Positions 1-9,311 of a stretch of 64,000 nt of DNA are shown here, piece by piece; the stretch's first letter is position 1; each line of letters opens with the position of its first letter. The stretch is from Thermoflexus hugenholtzii. Lineage in GTDB: Bacteria > Chloroflexota > Anaerolineae > Thermoflexales > Thermoflexaceae. The stretch lies in the NCBI RefSeq assembly GCF_018771565.1, contig NZ_CP076326.1, forward strand, positions 2,666,001 to 2,730,000, in the 5' to 3' direction. A program made the translations under genes and the position numbers. Under the pieces are notes generated by a model that worked only from the letters and a program-made list of their open reading frames with translations, was not told the DNA's origin and did not search any database.

Positions 1-270
1 CAGACGCCCGGGGGCGTCCGGGGAGACGGGACCGATCTCCACCCCGGAATCGCCGACCCCCCAGCGGGGATCCCGGGCGAGGCGTTGCGTGATCTCCGAC
101 CGCACCTCCTCCGGAAGGGCCGGATGCAGACGGATCGGCCAGCGGGCCGGCGTCGGGGTCGGCGAGGGGACCGGGGAAGGCGCCCCCATAGGGGTAGGAT
201 CCGGCGGCGCAGCGGATTCCCCCCAGGCCCCGCACCCGGCCAGGAAGACCAGCAGCAGGATCCGCCCCAA
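1..270 (-). CDS. Secreted lipoprotein, partial (3' end lies beyond base 1)
   Basis: Function unknown. Reading the minus strand gives a short hydrophobic signal (ILLLVFLAGC) ending in a clear lipobox (LAGC), followed by a Pro/Thr/Ser-rich linker and then about 40 residues of a mixed domain that runs off the left edge. This is the pattern of a lipid-anchored extracytoplasmic protein. The only usable in-frame start I see is TTG at 270, just 13 residues before the lipobox Cys; no ATG or GTG is available upstream in frame, and two lysine codons lie immediately before the TTG, so the true start may be a rarer codon further upstream. It is the next gene downstream of the TusA/JAMM pair, 125 bases away and on the same strand. 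The signal is convincing; the exact start is not. Confidence 0.6.
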   Translation of the reverse strand, partial: MGRILLLVFLAGCGAWGESAAPPDPTPMGAPSPVPSPTPTPARWPIRLHPALPEEVRSEITQRLARDPRWGVGDSGVEIGPVSPDAPGRL

Positions 271-395
271 GCCCTTCTTAAGGGAAAGGATTCCGGAGGA
301 CGTGTCATCGCGATGCGAGGAAGATGGGGACCGGACAACCCCGCCCGCGCCGACCCGGCCCCGACGGGTTGGGATCTGCGTTCGCTTCCGGTCGC

Positions 396-833
396 TCACG
401 GCGAGACATCCTCCACCAGCCGGATGGGGACCTCCCGCACCTGGCCGTTCACGATCCGGAAGGCCCGCAGACGCCATTCCCCCTGGACCGGGGCGGCGAT
501 CAGGTAGACGGACTCCGGGTAATAGGCCTCGGCCACGTCGGTCGGAGAAGGGACTGGGGGGCCGTGGGGATGGGAATGATAGATCCCCACCAGCTCCCAG
601 CCCCGGGACTCCAGCTCCTGCACCACCCGGATGAGATCCTCGGGGTGGACGCGGTAGCGGACCGGGCTGGCCAGCTCGTTGCGGACCGGATACACCCGCA
701 GCACCCGGCGGCCCATGCCTCCGAGCAGCCCGCAGGCCTCCAGGGGCCACTCCGCCTGGACGTGGGCGAGGATGCGGCCCGCATCCGCCGGGGTCAGAAG
801 GAGGGGTTCCGTTTCCGGATCCAGATGGCCCAT
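396..833 (-). CDS. JAMM/MPN (Mov34) family metalloprotease-like protein
   Basis: A 145-residue single-domain protein of the JAB1/MPN/Mov34 family, which are zinc metalloproteases that cut isopeptide or C-terminal Gly bonds of ubiquitin-like and sulfur-carrier proteins. The JAMM zinc motif is intact: an upstream Glu in EACGLLGG, then HSHPHGPPVPSPTD, which fits H-x-H-x7-S-x2-D exactly. The start is ATG at 833, with GGGAGGG just upstream. It overlaps the end of the TusA-like gene by 40 bases, so the two are almost certainly co-translated. In bacteria such JAMM proteins often process ThiS/MoaD-like sulfur carriers, which fits a neighbour in sulfur relay. The substrate is unknown and no carrier protein gene is visible in the window. 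Confidence 0.85.
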   Translation of the reverse strand: MGHLDPETEPLLLTPADAGRILAHVQAEWPLEACGLLGGMGRRVLRVYPVRNELASPVRYRVHPEDLIRVVQELESRGWELVGIYHSHPHGPPVPSPTDVAEAYYPESVYLIAAPVQGEWRLRAFRIVNGQVREVPIRLVEDVSP

Positions 834-1063
834 GCGCCCTCCCCAATCGGCTCCACCCGGAGCACCTCGTCCCCCTGCACGGCCACGCTGCGGGGGACGT
901 TGCGGGTGGCCGGCTCGTAATCCACCAGCACCCGGAGCACCTGGCCCACCTCCAGCTCCTCCAGGGCCAGGCGCGTCTTCACGTAGGTATACGGGCATAC
1001 CTCCCCCCGGATGTCCAGCTCCCGGGTCGGGCGGAGCGCCTGGACTTCCCGTTCCTCCTGCAT
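794..1063 (-). CDS. TusA-family sulfur-carrier protein
   Basis: An 89-residue cytoplasmic protein with the TusA/SirA/YeeD fold signature: LDIRGEVCPYTYVKTR, where Cys23 is the presumed persulfide-carrying cysteine. The usual family motif is CPxP; here it is CPYT, so the second Pro is lost. The family carries sulfane sulfur between a cysteine desulfurase or sulfurtransferase and acceptors (tRNA thiolation, molybdopterin, or sulfur oxidation). Start ATG at 1063. The end of the gene overlaps the downstream JAMM protease by 40 bases, which links sulfur-carrier chemistry to a protease of the kind that processes ubiquitin-like carriers. Assignment to the family is firm; the pathway is an inference. 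Confidence 0.85.
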   Translation of the reverse strand: MQEEREVQALRPTRELDIRGEVCPYTYVKTRLALEELEVGQVLRVLVDYEPATRNVPRSVAVQGDEVLRVEPIGEGAWAIWIRKRNPSF

Positions 1064-1327
1064 CCGATGCCCCTCCGGAGATCCAGATCCCGCTCAGCCG
1101 AGGAGCCCACCTCCGGCCCTTCGCAACCGGACCCCCTCATGTTATCCTGGACAAGGGCGATTCGGGGAATCTCTCCCTTAGGATCCGGGAAGCCCGCCCC
1201 GGGCCGTTTCCGGATCACCGGCTGAGACGGTAAAACGAGTGAAGGCCGCAGGCCGGACCCGACAGGGACGGAGCGATGCGGTCCCCCTGTCAGGATGGGG
1301 ATCCTTCCTTAGGGGGTGCGCTGCCCG

Positions 1328-2002
1328 ATGCGCGACTATCGCTATCTCACACTCGATTGTTACGGAACTTTGATCGACTGGCGGACGGGGCTTGCCGAGC
1401 ATCTCGGCGGGCTCCTGCGCCGGCATGGGGTGGACCCGGCGCCGGAGGAGCTGCTTCGGGTGTATGTGGAGGAGGAGCACCGCCTGGAGTCAGGCCCTTA
1501 CCGGCGGTATCGGGAGATCCTGATGGAGAGCGCCCGGGCGACCGCCGCCCGCTTCGGGGTTTCCCTGTCCGAGGCCGAGGCAAGGCGCTTCGCCGAGAGC
1601 CTCCCGAGCTGGCCGCCCTTCCCCGACACCGTGGACGGCCTAAAGGCGTTCCGGGTGCTGGGCTTCCGCCGGGTGATCCTCTCCAACGTGGACCGGGATC
1701 TGCTGGCGGAGACGGTGCGGCGTCACGGCCTGGAGATCGATGGCGCCATCACCGCGGAGGACACCCGCACCTACAAGCCCAACCCCCAGCATTGGCTGGC
1801 CTTCTGCGCCCGCTACGGCGCCCGCCGGGAGGAGATCCTGCACATCGCTCAGAGCCTCCTCCACGATATCCGGCCGGCCCTCCAGCTGAAGATCGACTGC
1901 GTCTGGCTGAACCGCTATCGGGAGCCGGTCCCCGAGGACGTGCGGCCCACCGAGATGTTCTACGACATGGACGCCCTGGTGGGCTGGTTGCTGACGCGAT
2001 GA
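1328..2002 (+). CDS. HAD-superfamily hydrolase, haloacid dehalogenase type II-like
   Basis: A 224-residue cytosolic HAD hydrolase. Motif I is LTLDCYGTLIDW near the N terminus, with the nucleophilic Asp; motif II is the Ser/Asn of VILSNVD; motif III is the Lys of TYKPNPQHW; and the later part HIAQSLLHDIRPALQLKIDCVWLNR is typical of the L-2-haloacid dehalogenase (type II) branch. Family members hydrolyse 2-haloacids or phosphate esters; the real substrate cannot be told from sequence. I chose ATG 1328 (MRDYRYLTLD) over the ATG four codons upstream because motif I is then at the usual distance from the N terminus. It is followed 39 bases later by the epimerase gene on the same strand. Confidence 0.85.
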   Translation: MRDYRYLTLDCYGTLIDWRTGLAEHLGGLLRRHGVDPAPEELLRVYVEEEHRLESGPYRRYREILMESARATAARFGVSLSEAEARRFAESLPSWPPFPDTVDGLKAFRVLGFRRVILSNVDRDLLAETVRRHGLEIDGAITAEDTRTYKPNPQHWLAFCARYGARREEILHIAQSLLHDIRPALQLKIDCVWLNRYREPVPEDVRPTEMFYDMDALVGWLLTR

Positions 2003-2041
2003 GTCGACCCAATCCCCTCGCACGTGGATCCGGGAGGTCGC

Positions 2042-2974
2042 ATGCGCATCTTCATCACCGGAGGAGCCGGGTTCCTCGGCTCCGCCCTGGCCAACCGCCT
2101 GGTCCGCGAAGGCCACACCGTGCTGGTCCTGGACGATCTCAGCGCTGGGGATCCCCAGCGCCTGGATCCGCAGGTGGTGTTCCACCGGGGGGACGTCCGG
2201 GACGTCCCCCGGCTCTGGACCCTGCTGCAGGGGGTGGACCTGGTGTATCATCTGGCCGCGCGGGTCTCGGTGCCGGAGTCCATCCTGTATCCCCGCATCT
2301 ATCAGGACGTGAACGTGGGCGGGACGGTGGCCCTGCTGGAGGCGATGCGGGATGCGGGGGTGAGGCGGCTGGTGCTGGCCTCCTCCGGGGCCGTGTATGG
2401 GGATCAGCCGGTGCAGCCGGTCCACGAGGATCTCCTGCCCCGTCCGCGCTCGACCTACGCGGTAACCAAGCTGGCGGCGGAGCACTTCGTCCTGACCCTG
2501 GGGCGCCTGTGGGGGTTTGAGGTCGTCGTGCTGCGGATCTTCAACGCTTACGGGCCGGGCCAGCCCCTGCCCGTCGCCCATGCCCCCGTCACCACCCGCT
2601 TCCTCCAGCAGGCCATCGAGGGAGGCACCCTGGTGATCTTCGGGGACGGCCGGCAGACGCGGGATTTCGTGTATGTGGAGGATGTGGTGGAGGCCCTGGT
2701 CGCCGCCGGCCAGCGTCCGGATCTCAACGGGGAGATCCTCAACATCGGCAGCGGACGGGAGACCTCCATCAACGAGCTGGCGGAGATGGTGATGCGGGCG
2801 GTGGGCCGACGCGTCCCGGTGGTCCACAGCCCGGCCCAGGACGGGGGAGTGGCCCGGCTGTGCGCCGACCTCCGCAAAGCCGCACAGCGACTGGGATATC
2901 GCCCGAAAGTCTCCTTAGAGGAGGGCTTGCGGCGGATGCTCCGGGAGGACCCCCGCTTTCGAATCTCCGGATGA
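2042..2974 (+). CDS. NAD-dependent nucleotide-sugar epimerase/dehydratase
   Basis: A 310-residue extended short-chain dehydrogenase. It begins with the Rossmann dinucleotide loop MRIFITGGAGFLGS, has the catalytic Ser region LASSGAVYGD and the YxxxK pair in STYAVTKLAAEH. Family members (GalE and relatives) interconvert or dehydrate UDP- or dTDP-sugars, feeding cell-surface polysaccharide synthesis. The start at ATG 2042 has GGGAGG five bases upstream and puts the Gly motif at the very N terminus; the in-frame ATG at 2024 would add six unlikely residues. The gene ends just before a 26-base perfect palindrome that separates it from the convergent ABC ATPase gene. Substrate unknown. Confidence 0.88.
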   Translation: MRIFITGGAGFLGSALANRLVREGHTVLVLDDLSAGDPQRLDPQVVFHRGDVRDVPRLWTLLQGVDLVYHLAARVSVPESILYPRIYQDVNVGGTVALLEAMRDAGVRRLVLASSGAVYGDQPVQPVHEDLLPRPRSTYAVTKLAAEHFVLTLGRLWGFEVVVLRIFNAYGPGQPLPVAHAPVTTRFLQQAIEGGTLVIFGDGRQTRDFVYVEDVVEALVAAGQRPDLNGEILNIGSGRETSINELAEMVMRAVGRRVPVVHSPAQDGGVARLCADLRKAAQRLGYRPKVSLEEGLRRMLREDPRFRISG

Positions 2975-2984
2975 GGTGGGTGAG

Positions 2985-3010
2985 CGGGGCGGGCCGCGCG
3001 GCCCGCCCCG
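2985..3010. terminator. Perfect 26-base GC palindrome between convergent genes
   Basis: CGGGGCGGGCCGC followed directly by its exact reverse complement. It sits between the stop of the epimerase gene and the stop of the convergent ABC gene, so it may act as a bidirectional transcription stop. There is no T-run on either side, so an intrinsic terminator is not proven. Confidence 0.45.
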
Positions 3011-3028
3011 GGGGTTCCCTCTCGTTCC

Positions 3029-4011
<983 letters not shown>

Positions 4012-4015
<4 letters not shown>

Positions 4016-5007
4016 CGCGGCCTCCCGGTTGTGACGTCGACCCAGCAGGCGATCCGATGATGCGGGGCGACCTCTTCCAGCTGGGGGTTCTCCTCCCAGC
4101 AGCGATCGATGGCGTAGGGGCAGCGCGGCGCGAAGGGGCAGCCCCGCGGCAGCTCCAGCAGGTCCGGGGGCATCCCATCGATGGACACCAGCCGCCGGCG
4201 CTCCCGCCGGTCCAGACGGGGGAGGGAGCCCAGCAGGCCCAGGGTGTAAGGATGGCGCGGGTTGTGATACAGCTCGAGGACCGGTGCCTCCTCCACGATG
4301 TAGCCGGCATACATCACCGCCACCCGGTGGGCCAGCCCGGCCACCACCCCCAGATCGTGGGTGATCCAGATGATGGCCATCCCCAGCTCGTCCCGCAGGC
4401 GCTTCACCAGATCGATGATCTGAGCCTGGATGGTCACATCGAGGGCGGTGGTGGGCTCGTCGGCGATGAGGATCTGGGGATGGCAGGCCAGGGCCATCGC
4501 GATCATCACCCGCTGCCGCATCCCTCCGGAGAACTGGTGGGGATAGTCGTTCAGACGCTCCTCGGCGTTGGGGATCCCCACCATCCGGAGGAGCTCAATC
4601 GCCCGCCCGCGGGCCTCCCGGGGGGACATGTTGAGGTGGGTCTCCAGCACCTCGGTGATCTGGCGCCCGATGGTGAGGACGGGGTTGAGGGAGGTCATGG
4701 GGTCCTGGAAGACCATGGCGATCTTGGAGCCGCGGATGCGACGGATATCCGCCTCATCCAGCTTCAACAGGTCCACCCCCTGAAAGAGGACCTGCCCCCG
4801 GGTGATGCGGCCGGGGGGCTGGGGGATCAGGCGCAGGATCGAGAGCATCGTCACGCTCTTGCCGCTGCCCGATTCCCCAACGATCCCCAGCGTCTCCCCT
4901 TCGTTCAGCTGGAAGGAGACTCCGTTCACCGCATGCACCACGCCATCCCGCGTGAAGAAACGCACCTCCAGATCCCGAACATCCAGAAGGGGCGGCATCG
5001 GTTCCAC
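4012..5007 (-). CDS. Oligopeptide/dipeptide ABC transporter ATP-binding protein (OppD/DppD type)
   Basis: A 331-residue ABC ATPase, partner of the following OppF-type subunit. Walker A is [15 protein letters not shown], signature [15 protein letters not shown], Walker [13 protein letters not shown], and the family C-terminal region [16 protein letters not shown] is present. The longest reading starts with GTG at 5007 (M-E-P-M-P-P); an ATG at 4998, three codons in, has GAGG at a more usual distance and may be the real start. No peptide-permease or substrate-binding gene precedes it: the next gene upstream is transcribed away. Import of small peptides is the family role; actual substrate unknown. 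Confidence 0.92.
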
Positions 5008-5355
5008 GCCTCATGGCAAAGGATCTACGCTTCCCAGCCCATCCGGAGCCTCCCCGGAGTGACGCGCTTCGCTCTCCGCCTCCGCGCCGCGCCCGGCGAG
5101 GCTCCGAACCCGGGTCGCAAGGGAATGATAGAAAGGCTTGAGGGACTCGTCAAGATCTCTCAACCCGATGGATCCGGACGTTCGCCCGGGGAGAAAGCCG
5201 GGCGACAGAACCCCGAACCTCCACCCCCGACCCCAGGCCGCCCGCATCGTTGATCCGGGCTCCTTCGGTTTAAGATGCCGGATGTTGTTACAATTAGGCC
5301 GGCAAGGAGACCCCAAAAAGGCCCTGCCGAAAACCCTCTTCCCGGGGAGGTTCCC

Positions 5356-5859
5356 ATGATGGCTGTCCGATGGTGGAGCGCGGTGGCGCTGATCCTCGGC
5401 CTGCTCCTCGCCGCGTGCGCGCCTGCAGGCCCGGCCGGTCCCCAGCGCATCACATTGAAGATGGAGGAATACCGTTTCGATCCCGCCACCATCACGGTGA
5501 AGGCCGGCCAGGAGGTGCGCCTCACCCTGGTGAACCAGGGCAAGGAGACCCACGAGCTGATGATCGGCCGGGAGCTGAAGACTGAAAACGGCCGGCCCGC
5601 GGGCTTCCATCAGAACTTCTTCGAAGGGATCACTGTGAAAGCCGAGCGAGGCGGGAAAGCCATTGACGTCCGGGAGCTGATGGAAGAAGAGGAGGAAGAG
5701 CACGGCTTCATGGTCGTCCTGGAGCCCGGAAGCGAGCCGGTGACCCTCATCTTCACCGTCCCGGCGGACAAGGCCGGTGAGTGGCAGATGGGCTGCTTCG
5801 AGAACGACGGGGCCCACTGGGACCTGGGGATGCAGGGCAAGTGGATCGTCCAGCCCTGA
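5356..5859 (+). CDS. Cupredoxin-domain lipoprotein
   Basis: A 167-residue exported protein: a signal ending in LLLAAC (lipobox Cys21), then a single cupredoxin beta-barrel. Likely type 1 copper ligands are visible: His in KETHELMIG, then Cys, His and Met in MGCFENDGAHWDLGM, the order expected for blue copper proteins. Between them is an acidic, Glu-rich insert (EEEEEEHGF). It would carry electrons or copper on the outer face of the membrane. ATG 5356 is chosen because GGGGAGG lies six bases upstream and the signal peptide starts there; the longer reading from 5275 adds non-signal sequence. A TACAAT hexamer at 5289-5294 may be its -10 box, but the matching -35 is weak. Confidence 0.85.
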   Translation: MMAVRWWSAVALILGLLLAACAPAGPAGPQRITLKMEEYRFDPATITVKAGQEVRLTLVNQGKETHELMIGRELKTENGRPAGFHQNFFEGITVKAERGGKAIDVRELMEEEEEEHGFMVVLEPGSEPVTLIFTVPADKAGEWQMGCFENDGAHWDLGMQGKWIVQP

Positions 5860-5872
5860 TCCGGGCGGACGA

Positions 5873-6517
5873 TCACCCGGACACGCAGGGATGATCCCGG
5901 ATGTAGAAGCGCCAGGGCCGGGTGCGGGCCAAAACATCCCCCCGCACCCGGATGCGGGGGCTGGTGGCCACCTGTTCCTCCGGGACCGGCTCGCCGGCTT
6001 CGAGCCACAGCCGGGCGTCGGGGGCGCATAGATCGTGGCCGTTGAACCGTCGGTCGATGCCCAGCCCGGCGCACACGCGCCCCGGCCCCCGCAGCCAGTC
6101 CCGCATGGGGATCCCCCGCCGTCGACGGGCGATCCAGTCCAGCCCTTCCTCCGGCTCCAGAGCCCGGATCAGAATGGCGGCCGGGAACCCCTCCCGCTCG
6201 GTGACCACGTTGAGGCAGTAGTGCTGACCGTAGATGAAATACACGTAGGCGTAACCGGGCGGACCATACATCACGGCGTTCCGGGGGGTCCGGCCGACGG
6301 CGGCGTGGGAGGCCTGATCGTCCTCCCCGATGTAGGCCTCCACTTCCACAATGCGCCCGGAGATCCGCCGCTTCCCCACCATGCGCACCAGCCGCCGGCC
6401 CAGCAAGTCCCGCGCTACCTCCAGGGTGGGCCGCGCGAAGAACGATCGGGGCAGGCGCTGCATCGTCTCCGGCGCCGGCGCGGCGCTCTCCCGGATCTCC
6501 CATCGGCGATCCTTCAC
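5873..6517 (-). CDS. DNA-3-methyladenine glycosylase (AAG/MPG family)
   Basis: A 214-residue base-excision repair enzyme that removes alkylated purines such as 3-methyladenine from DNA. It matches the single-domain AAG/MPG family: SFFARPTLEVARDLLG, then GRIVEVEAYIGEDDQASHA with the catalytic Glu in the VEAY segment, MYGPPGYAYVYFIYG and QHYCLNVVTE forming the base-binding pocket, and GPGRVCAGLGID. GTG at 6517 is the likely start: it overlaps the stop of the upstream gene as GTGA and has AGGAGGGAAG upstream, giving translational coupling; ATG 6463 is the alternative. It is the last gene of an operon with a metallo-beta-lactamase protein and a TrpC-like protein, an unusual company for a repair enzyme. 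Confidence 0.92.
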   Translation of the reverse strand: MKDRRWEIRESAAPAPETMQRLPRSFFARPTLEVARDLLGRRLVRMVGKRRISGRIVEVEAYIGEDDQASHAAVGRTPRNAVMYGPPGYAYVYFIYGQHYCLNVVTEREGFPAAILIRALEPEEGLDWIARRRRGIPMRDWLRGPGRVCAGLGIDRRFNGHDLCAPDARLWLEAGEPVPEEQVATSPRIRVRGDVLARTRPWRFYIRDHPCVSG

Positions 6518-7371
6518 CCCGCTTCCCTCCTCCGGGACGCCTCGGGCCGGAACCCCAACCCGGCGAGCCAGGCCACGGGATCGGAGGCCCGCAGGAGCGG
6601 CTCCTCCAGGATCACCCCGTGGAACCCCAGGGCCGCGGCCTCCGCGACCTCTTGAGGCGAACGGATCCCCCCGGCGAGCAGGACGAGCGCCGACTCCGGG
6701 AGGACGGGGCGCAGCCGGGCCGGCAGCGCCGGGTCCACCGTGAAAGTGCGCCAGTCCCGCCGCTGGACAATGAGGGCCTCCACGCCCGCCGCCCGGGCCC
6801 TTTCCACCTCCTCCTCCGTGCGGACCTCGGCCAGGACCGACAGGCCGCACTCGGAAGCGGCCTCCAGGAGGGCCTGCAGGCCGGAGGGGCTCAGCATCGT
6901 CAGGCTGATCCAGATGGCGTCCGCCCCGAAGGCCCGCGCCTCCAGGACCTGGAAGGGATCCAGGAAGAAATCGTGGCGGATCACGGGGAGGTCAAGCCGC
7001 CGGCGCAGCAACGCCTGTTTGACCGCCGCCAGATGCTCCAGACGGCCCTGGTAGTAGCGAGCGTCCGTCATCACCACCAGGGCGGCGACGCCGCCGGCGG
7101 CCAGGGTGAGGGCCAGCCCTACCGGGTCATACCCGGGGCGCAGGAGCCCTTCGAAGGGCGCGGCTCGCATCAGGGCGGCCACCGGACGGGGGCTCGCAGG
7201 CCGATCCGGGAAGACGGCGCGAAGGGAGATGGGGGCGGGCCACATCCGGGCTTGCAGGCGCAACACCCCTTCGTCCAGCACCCGACGGCGCCGGGCCAGC
7301 TCCGCCCGCTTGTCCTCCAGGATCAGCTCGAGGAAGCGGCCCCGCCGTCGGGCCCGTTCCCAGACGCTCAT
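6514..7371 (-). CDS. TrpC-like (indole-3-glycerol-phosphate synthase fold) protein lacking catalytic residues
   Basis: A 285-residue protein that aligns end to end with indole-3-glycerol-phosphate synthase, the TIM-barrel enzyme of tryptophan synthesis, but with most active-site positions changed. By my alignment to the classic enzyme: the Glu and Lys of the AExKxxSPS segment are Ala66 and Met68 (AALMRAAPFEG); the second catalytic Lys (xxKDF) is His133 (VIRHDFFLD); the Asn of INxRDL is Gln203 (VQRRDW); and the Glu-Ser of the ESGI phosphate loop are Ala-Gly (LLAGGI). Only the Glu of the EVHT segment remains (Glu182 in LAEVRTEEE). It is therefore unlikely to make indole-glycerol phosphate and may bind another ligand. 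Start ATG 7371 overlaps the upstream stop (ATGA). Confidence 0.8.
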   Translation of the reverse strand: MSVWERARRRGRFLELILEDKRAELARRRRVLDEGVLRLQARMWPAPISLRAVFPDRPASPRPVAALMRAAPFEGLLRPGYDPVGLALTLAAGGVAALVVMTDARYYQGRLEHLAAVKQALLRRRLDLPVIRHDFFLDPFQVLEARAFGADAIWISLTMLSPSGLQALLEAASECGLSVLAEVRTEEEVERARAAGVEALIVQRRDWRTFTVDPALPARLRPVLPESALVLLAGGIRSPQEVAEAAALGFHGVILEEPLLRASDPVAWLAGLGFRPEASRRREAG

Positions 7372-8261
7372 GCGCTCTTCGACGAGGATCGGGCGGTGGT
7401 CTTCGCGACGCGCCCCTTGCGGGACGGGGAGGTCTCCCCGCTGAGGCGCTGGTAGAGGGCGAGCAGATTCCGCTGATGGAGCTGCGGCGCCAGGCCGTTC
7501 AGCGCGATGCGGGGGATCCCGCAGCTCTCCACATCGATCTCCCGCAACGCCTCCCGCGGCTTCTTCTGCTGGATGTGTCGTCGGACCTCCCGGACGATGG
7601 CGGTCAGGTAGTTGATGTGCCCCTGGATCACGTCCGGCGCCTCCCCCCGCAGGATGGGATCGCCGTGGCCGGGGACGATGGTCTCCACCGGCAGATCCCG
7701 GATCCGCTGGAGGGTGGCGATGGTCTGATCCACATCCCCATCCACAATGTAGGGGATGGGCATCATCACATCCCCGGTGAAGAGGATGCGGTCCTCCCGG
7801 ACGTAGACCGCCAGCCCATCCGGGGAGTGCCCGGGGGCGTGGAACAGGTGGAGGGTTTTGTTGCCCAGCCGCAGCAGGAGATCCCCTTCCTCCACCACGA
7901 CATCGGGGAGGCGCAGGGTGAGGGCGGCGAAGCTCGGATCCTGGGCCCGGGCCTGCTGGAGCGCCTGTTCCCCATGGGTTTCCAGGCGCTGCCGGCAGAG
8001 GGCGTGGGCGATCACCACCGCCTGTGGGAAGAGACAGGCGCCCAACGTGTGGTCCGTGTGGTAATGGGTGAGGATCAGGTAAACCGGGCGCCCCTCCGCC
8101 AGCGCCTTCACCAGCCGGACGATCTCCCGCGTCTCCTCCGGGAAGGGGAGGGTATCGATCACCGCCACCCCCTCGGAGGCCAGCACCACCCCCGCGTTGA
8201 CCTGGGCGTAGAAGTCGCTGGTGAAGACGTAGATGTCATCGGTGATCCGATCGCGTTGCAT
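7368..8261 (-). CDS. Metallo-beta-lactamase fold hydrolase
   Basis: A 297-residue cytoplasmic MBL-fold protein. Zinc ligands are intact: LTHYHTDHTLGA (HxHxDH), a later His in HAPGHSPDG, the Asp of LFTGDVMMP, and His in IVPGHGDP. It resembles the glyoxalase II / SoxH-like cyclase-hydrolase group; substrate unknown. The start ATG 8261 is preceded by a strong divergent promoter; a much longer in-frame reading extends over that promoter and the neighbouring gene and is rejected. The C terminus is basic and Ser-rich (SRKGRVAKTTARSSSKSA) and its stop overlaps the start of the TrpC-like gene. It heads an operon that ends with the 3-methyladenine glycosylase. Confidence 0.88.
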   Translation of the reverse strand: MQRDRITDDIYVFTSDFYAQVNAGVVLASEGVAVIDTLPFPEETREIVRLVKALAEGRPVYLILTHYHTDHTLGACLFPQAVVIAHALCRQRLETHGEQALQQARAQDPSFAALTLRLPDVVVEEGDLLLRLGNKTLHLFHAPGHSPDGLAVYVREDRILFTGDVMMPIPYIVDGDVDQTIATLQRIRDLPVETIVPGHGDPILRGEAPDVIQGHINYLTAIVREVRRHIQQKKPREALREIDVESCGIPRIALNGLAPQLHQRNLLALYQRLSGETSPSRKGRVAKTTARSSSKSA

Positions 8262-8301
8262 CGCGAAGCCACGCCCCCATCGCAGGATCCCCACGGGGGG
8301 C

Positions 8302-8330
8302 ATTTTAAAGGGGAGGCAGGAGGCCGTCAA
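8302..8330 (-). promoter_or_regulatory. Sigma70-type promoter of the MBL / TrpC-like / glycosylase operon
   Basis: On the minus strand TTGACG (8325-8330), a 17-base spacer, and TAAAAT (8302-8307). The hexamers and spacing are near consensus and lie about 40 bases before the ATG at 8261. Confidence 0.75.
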
Positions 8331-8348
8331 ACCGATGCGGACCATCTG

Positions 8349-8377
8349 TTGCCTTCCCGGGATCCGGCTCAAATAAT
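8349..8377 (+). promoter_or_regulatory. Probable promoter of the SDR gene
   Basis: TTGCCT (8349-8354), 17-base spacer, AATAAT (8372-8377), followed by the strong ribosome site AAGGAGGGGAGG and ATG at 8410. It is back to back with the minus-strand promoter at 8302-8330. Confidence 0.5.
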
Positions 8378-8409
8378 AAAGCGCAGATCTCCGTAAGGAG
8401 GGGAGGCCT

Positions 8410-9243
8410 ATGGAAGGGGGAGAGGGACGGGTGGTGCTGATCACCGGCGCGAGCAGCGGGATCGGGGCGGCCACGGCCCGCCTGCTGGCCCGCCAGGGGA
8501 TGCGCGTCGTCCTCACCGCCCGGCGCCAGGACCGCCTGGAGGCCCTGGCCCGGGAGATCGAGAGGGAGGGCGGCGCTGCCCTGGCCATCCCGGCGGACCT
8601 GAGCGATCCCTCCGCCCGCGAGGCCCTGGTGGATCAGGTGGAAGCCCGCTGGGGGCCAGTGGAGGTGCTGATCAACAACGCCGGCTTCGGCTACTATGCC
8701 ACGGTGGAGGACACCCCGTGGGAGGTCGTCCGACGGATGTTCGAGGTGAACATCCTGGCCATGATCCACCTCACCCAGCGGGTGGTGCCCGGTATGCGGC
8801 GGCTGGGGCGCGGGCACATCCTCAACATCGCCTCCGTGGCGGGCTACATCTCGACGCCGCCGCTGACCGTCTACTCCGCCACCAAGTTCGCTGTGGTGGG
8901 CTTCAGCGAGGGTCTGCGGCGGGAGCTGGAGCCCCACGGCATCCACGTCACGGTCATCAGCCCCGGCCCGGTCCGCACGGAGTTCGGACGGGCGGCCAGC
9001 GGGCTGGAGGTGGATCCGGGGGAGGTGCCGGGGGGGCTGGCCCCGGAGGTCATCGCCCGGGCCATCGCCCGCGCCCTGCGCCGGCCGGTTCCGGAGATCG
9101 TCATCCCCGCGCGCTACATCCCAGCCATCTGGATCAACCGGGCGCTGCCCCGGCTGGTGGACTGGGGGGCGGCGCGCCAGGGCCGCGCCTGGCTCCGTCA
9201 CCTGGAGGAAGCCCGCCGCTCAGGGAGCCGTTCCGCGGCTTAG
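8410..9243 (+). CDS. Short-chain dehydrogenase/reductase (SDR)
   Basis: A 277-residue classical SDR oxidoreductase. The cofactor loop TGASSGIG is at residues 13-20, NNAG follows strand 4, the catalytic Ser is in NIASVAGYIS and the YxxxK pair is YSATK; Arg residues after beta 2 (TARRQDR) suggest NADP(H) preference. The C terminus (residues about 220-260, ARYIPAIWINRALPRLVDW) looks amphipathic and is like the membrane-associated SDRs of the DltE/11-beta-HSD group. Ribosome site AAGGAGGGGAGG precedes the ATG. It is monocistronic or precedes the coiled-coil gene, which starts 68 bases later. Substrate unknown. Confidence 0.9.
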   Translation: MEGGEGRVVLITGASSGIGAATARLLARQGMRVVLTARRQDRLEALAREIEREGGAALAIPADLSDPSAREALVDQVEARWGPVEVLINNAGFGYYATVEDTPWEVVRRMFEVNILAMIHLTQRVVPGMRRLGRGHILNIASVAGYISTPPLTVYSATKFAVVGFSEGLRRELEPHGIHVTVISPGPVRTEFGRAASGLEVDPGEVPGGLAPEVIARAIARALRRPVPEIVIPARYIPAIWINRALPRLVDWGAARQGRAWLRHLEEARRSGSRSAA

Positions 9244-9311
9244 CGCAGAAACCATGAAACCTTGCTCGCTCACCTTCCCTCTCACTAAAATGGCAGGGGA
9301 GGAGGCTTCGA

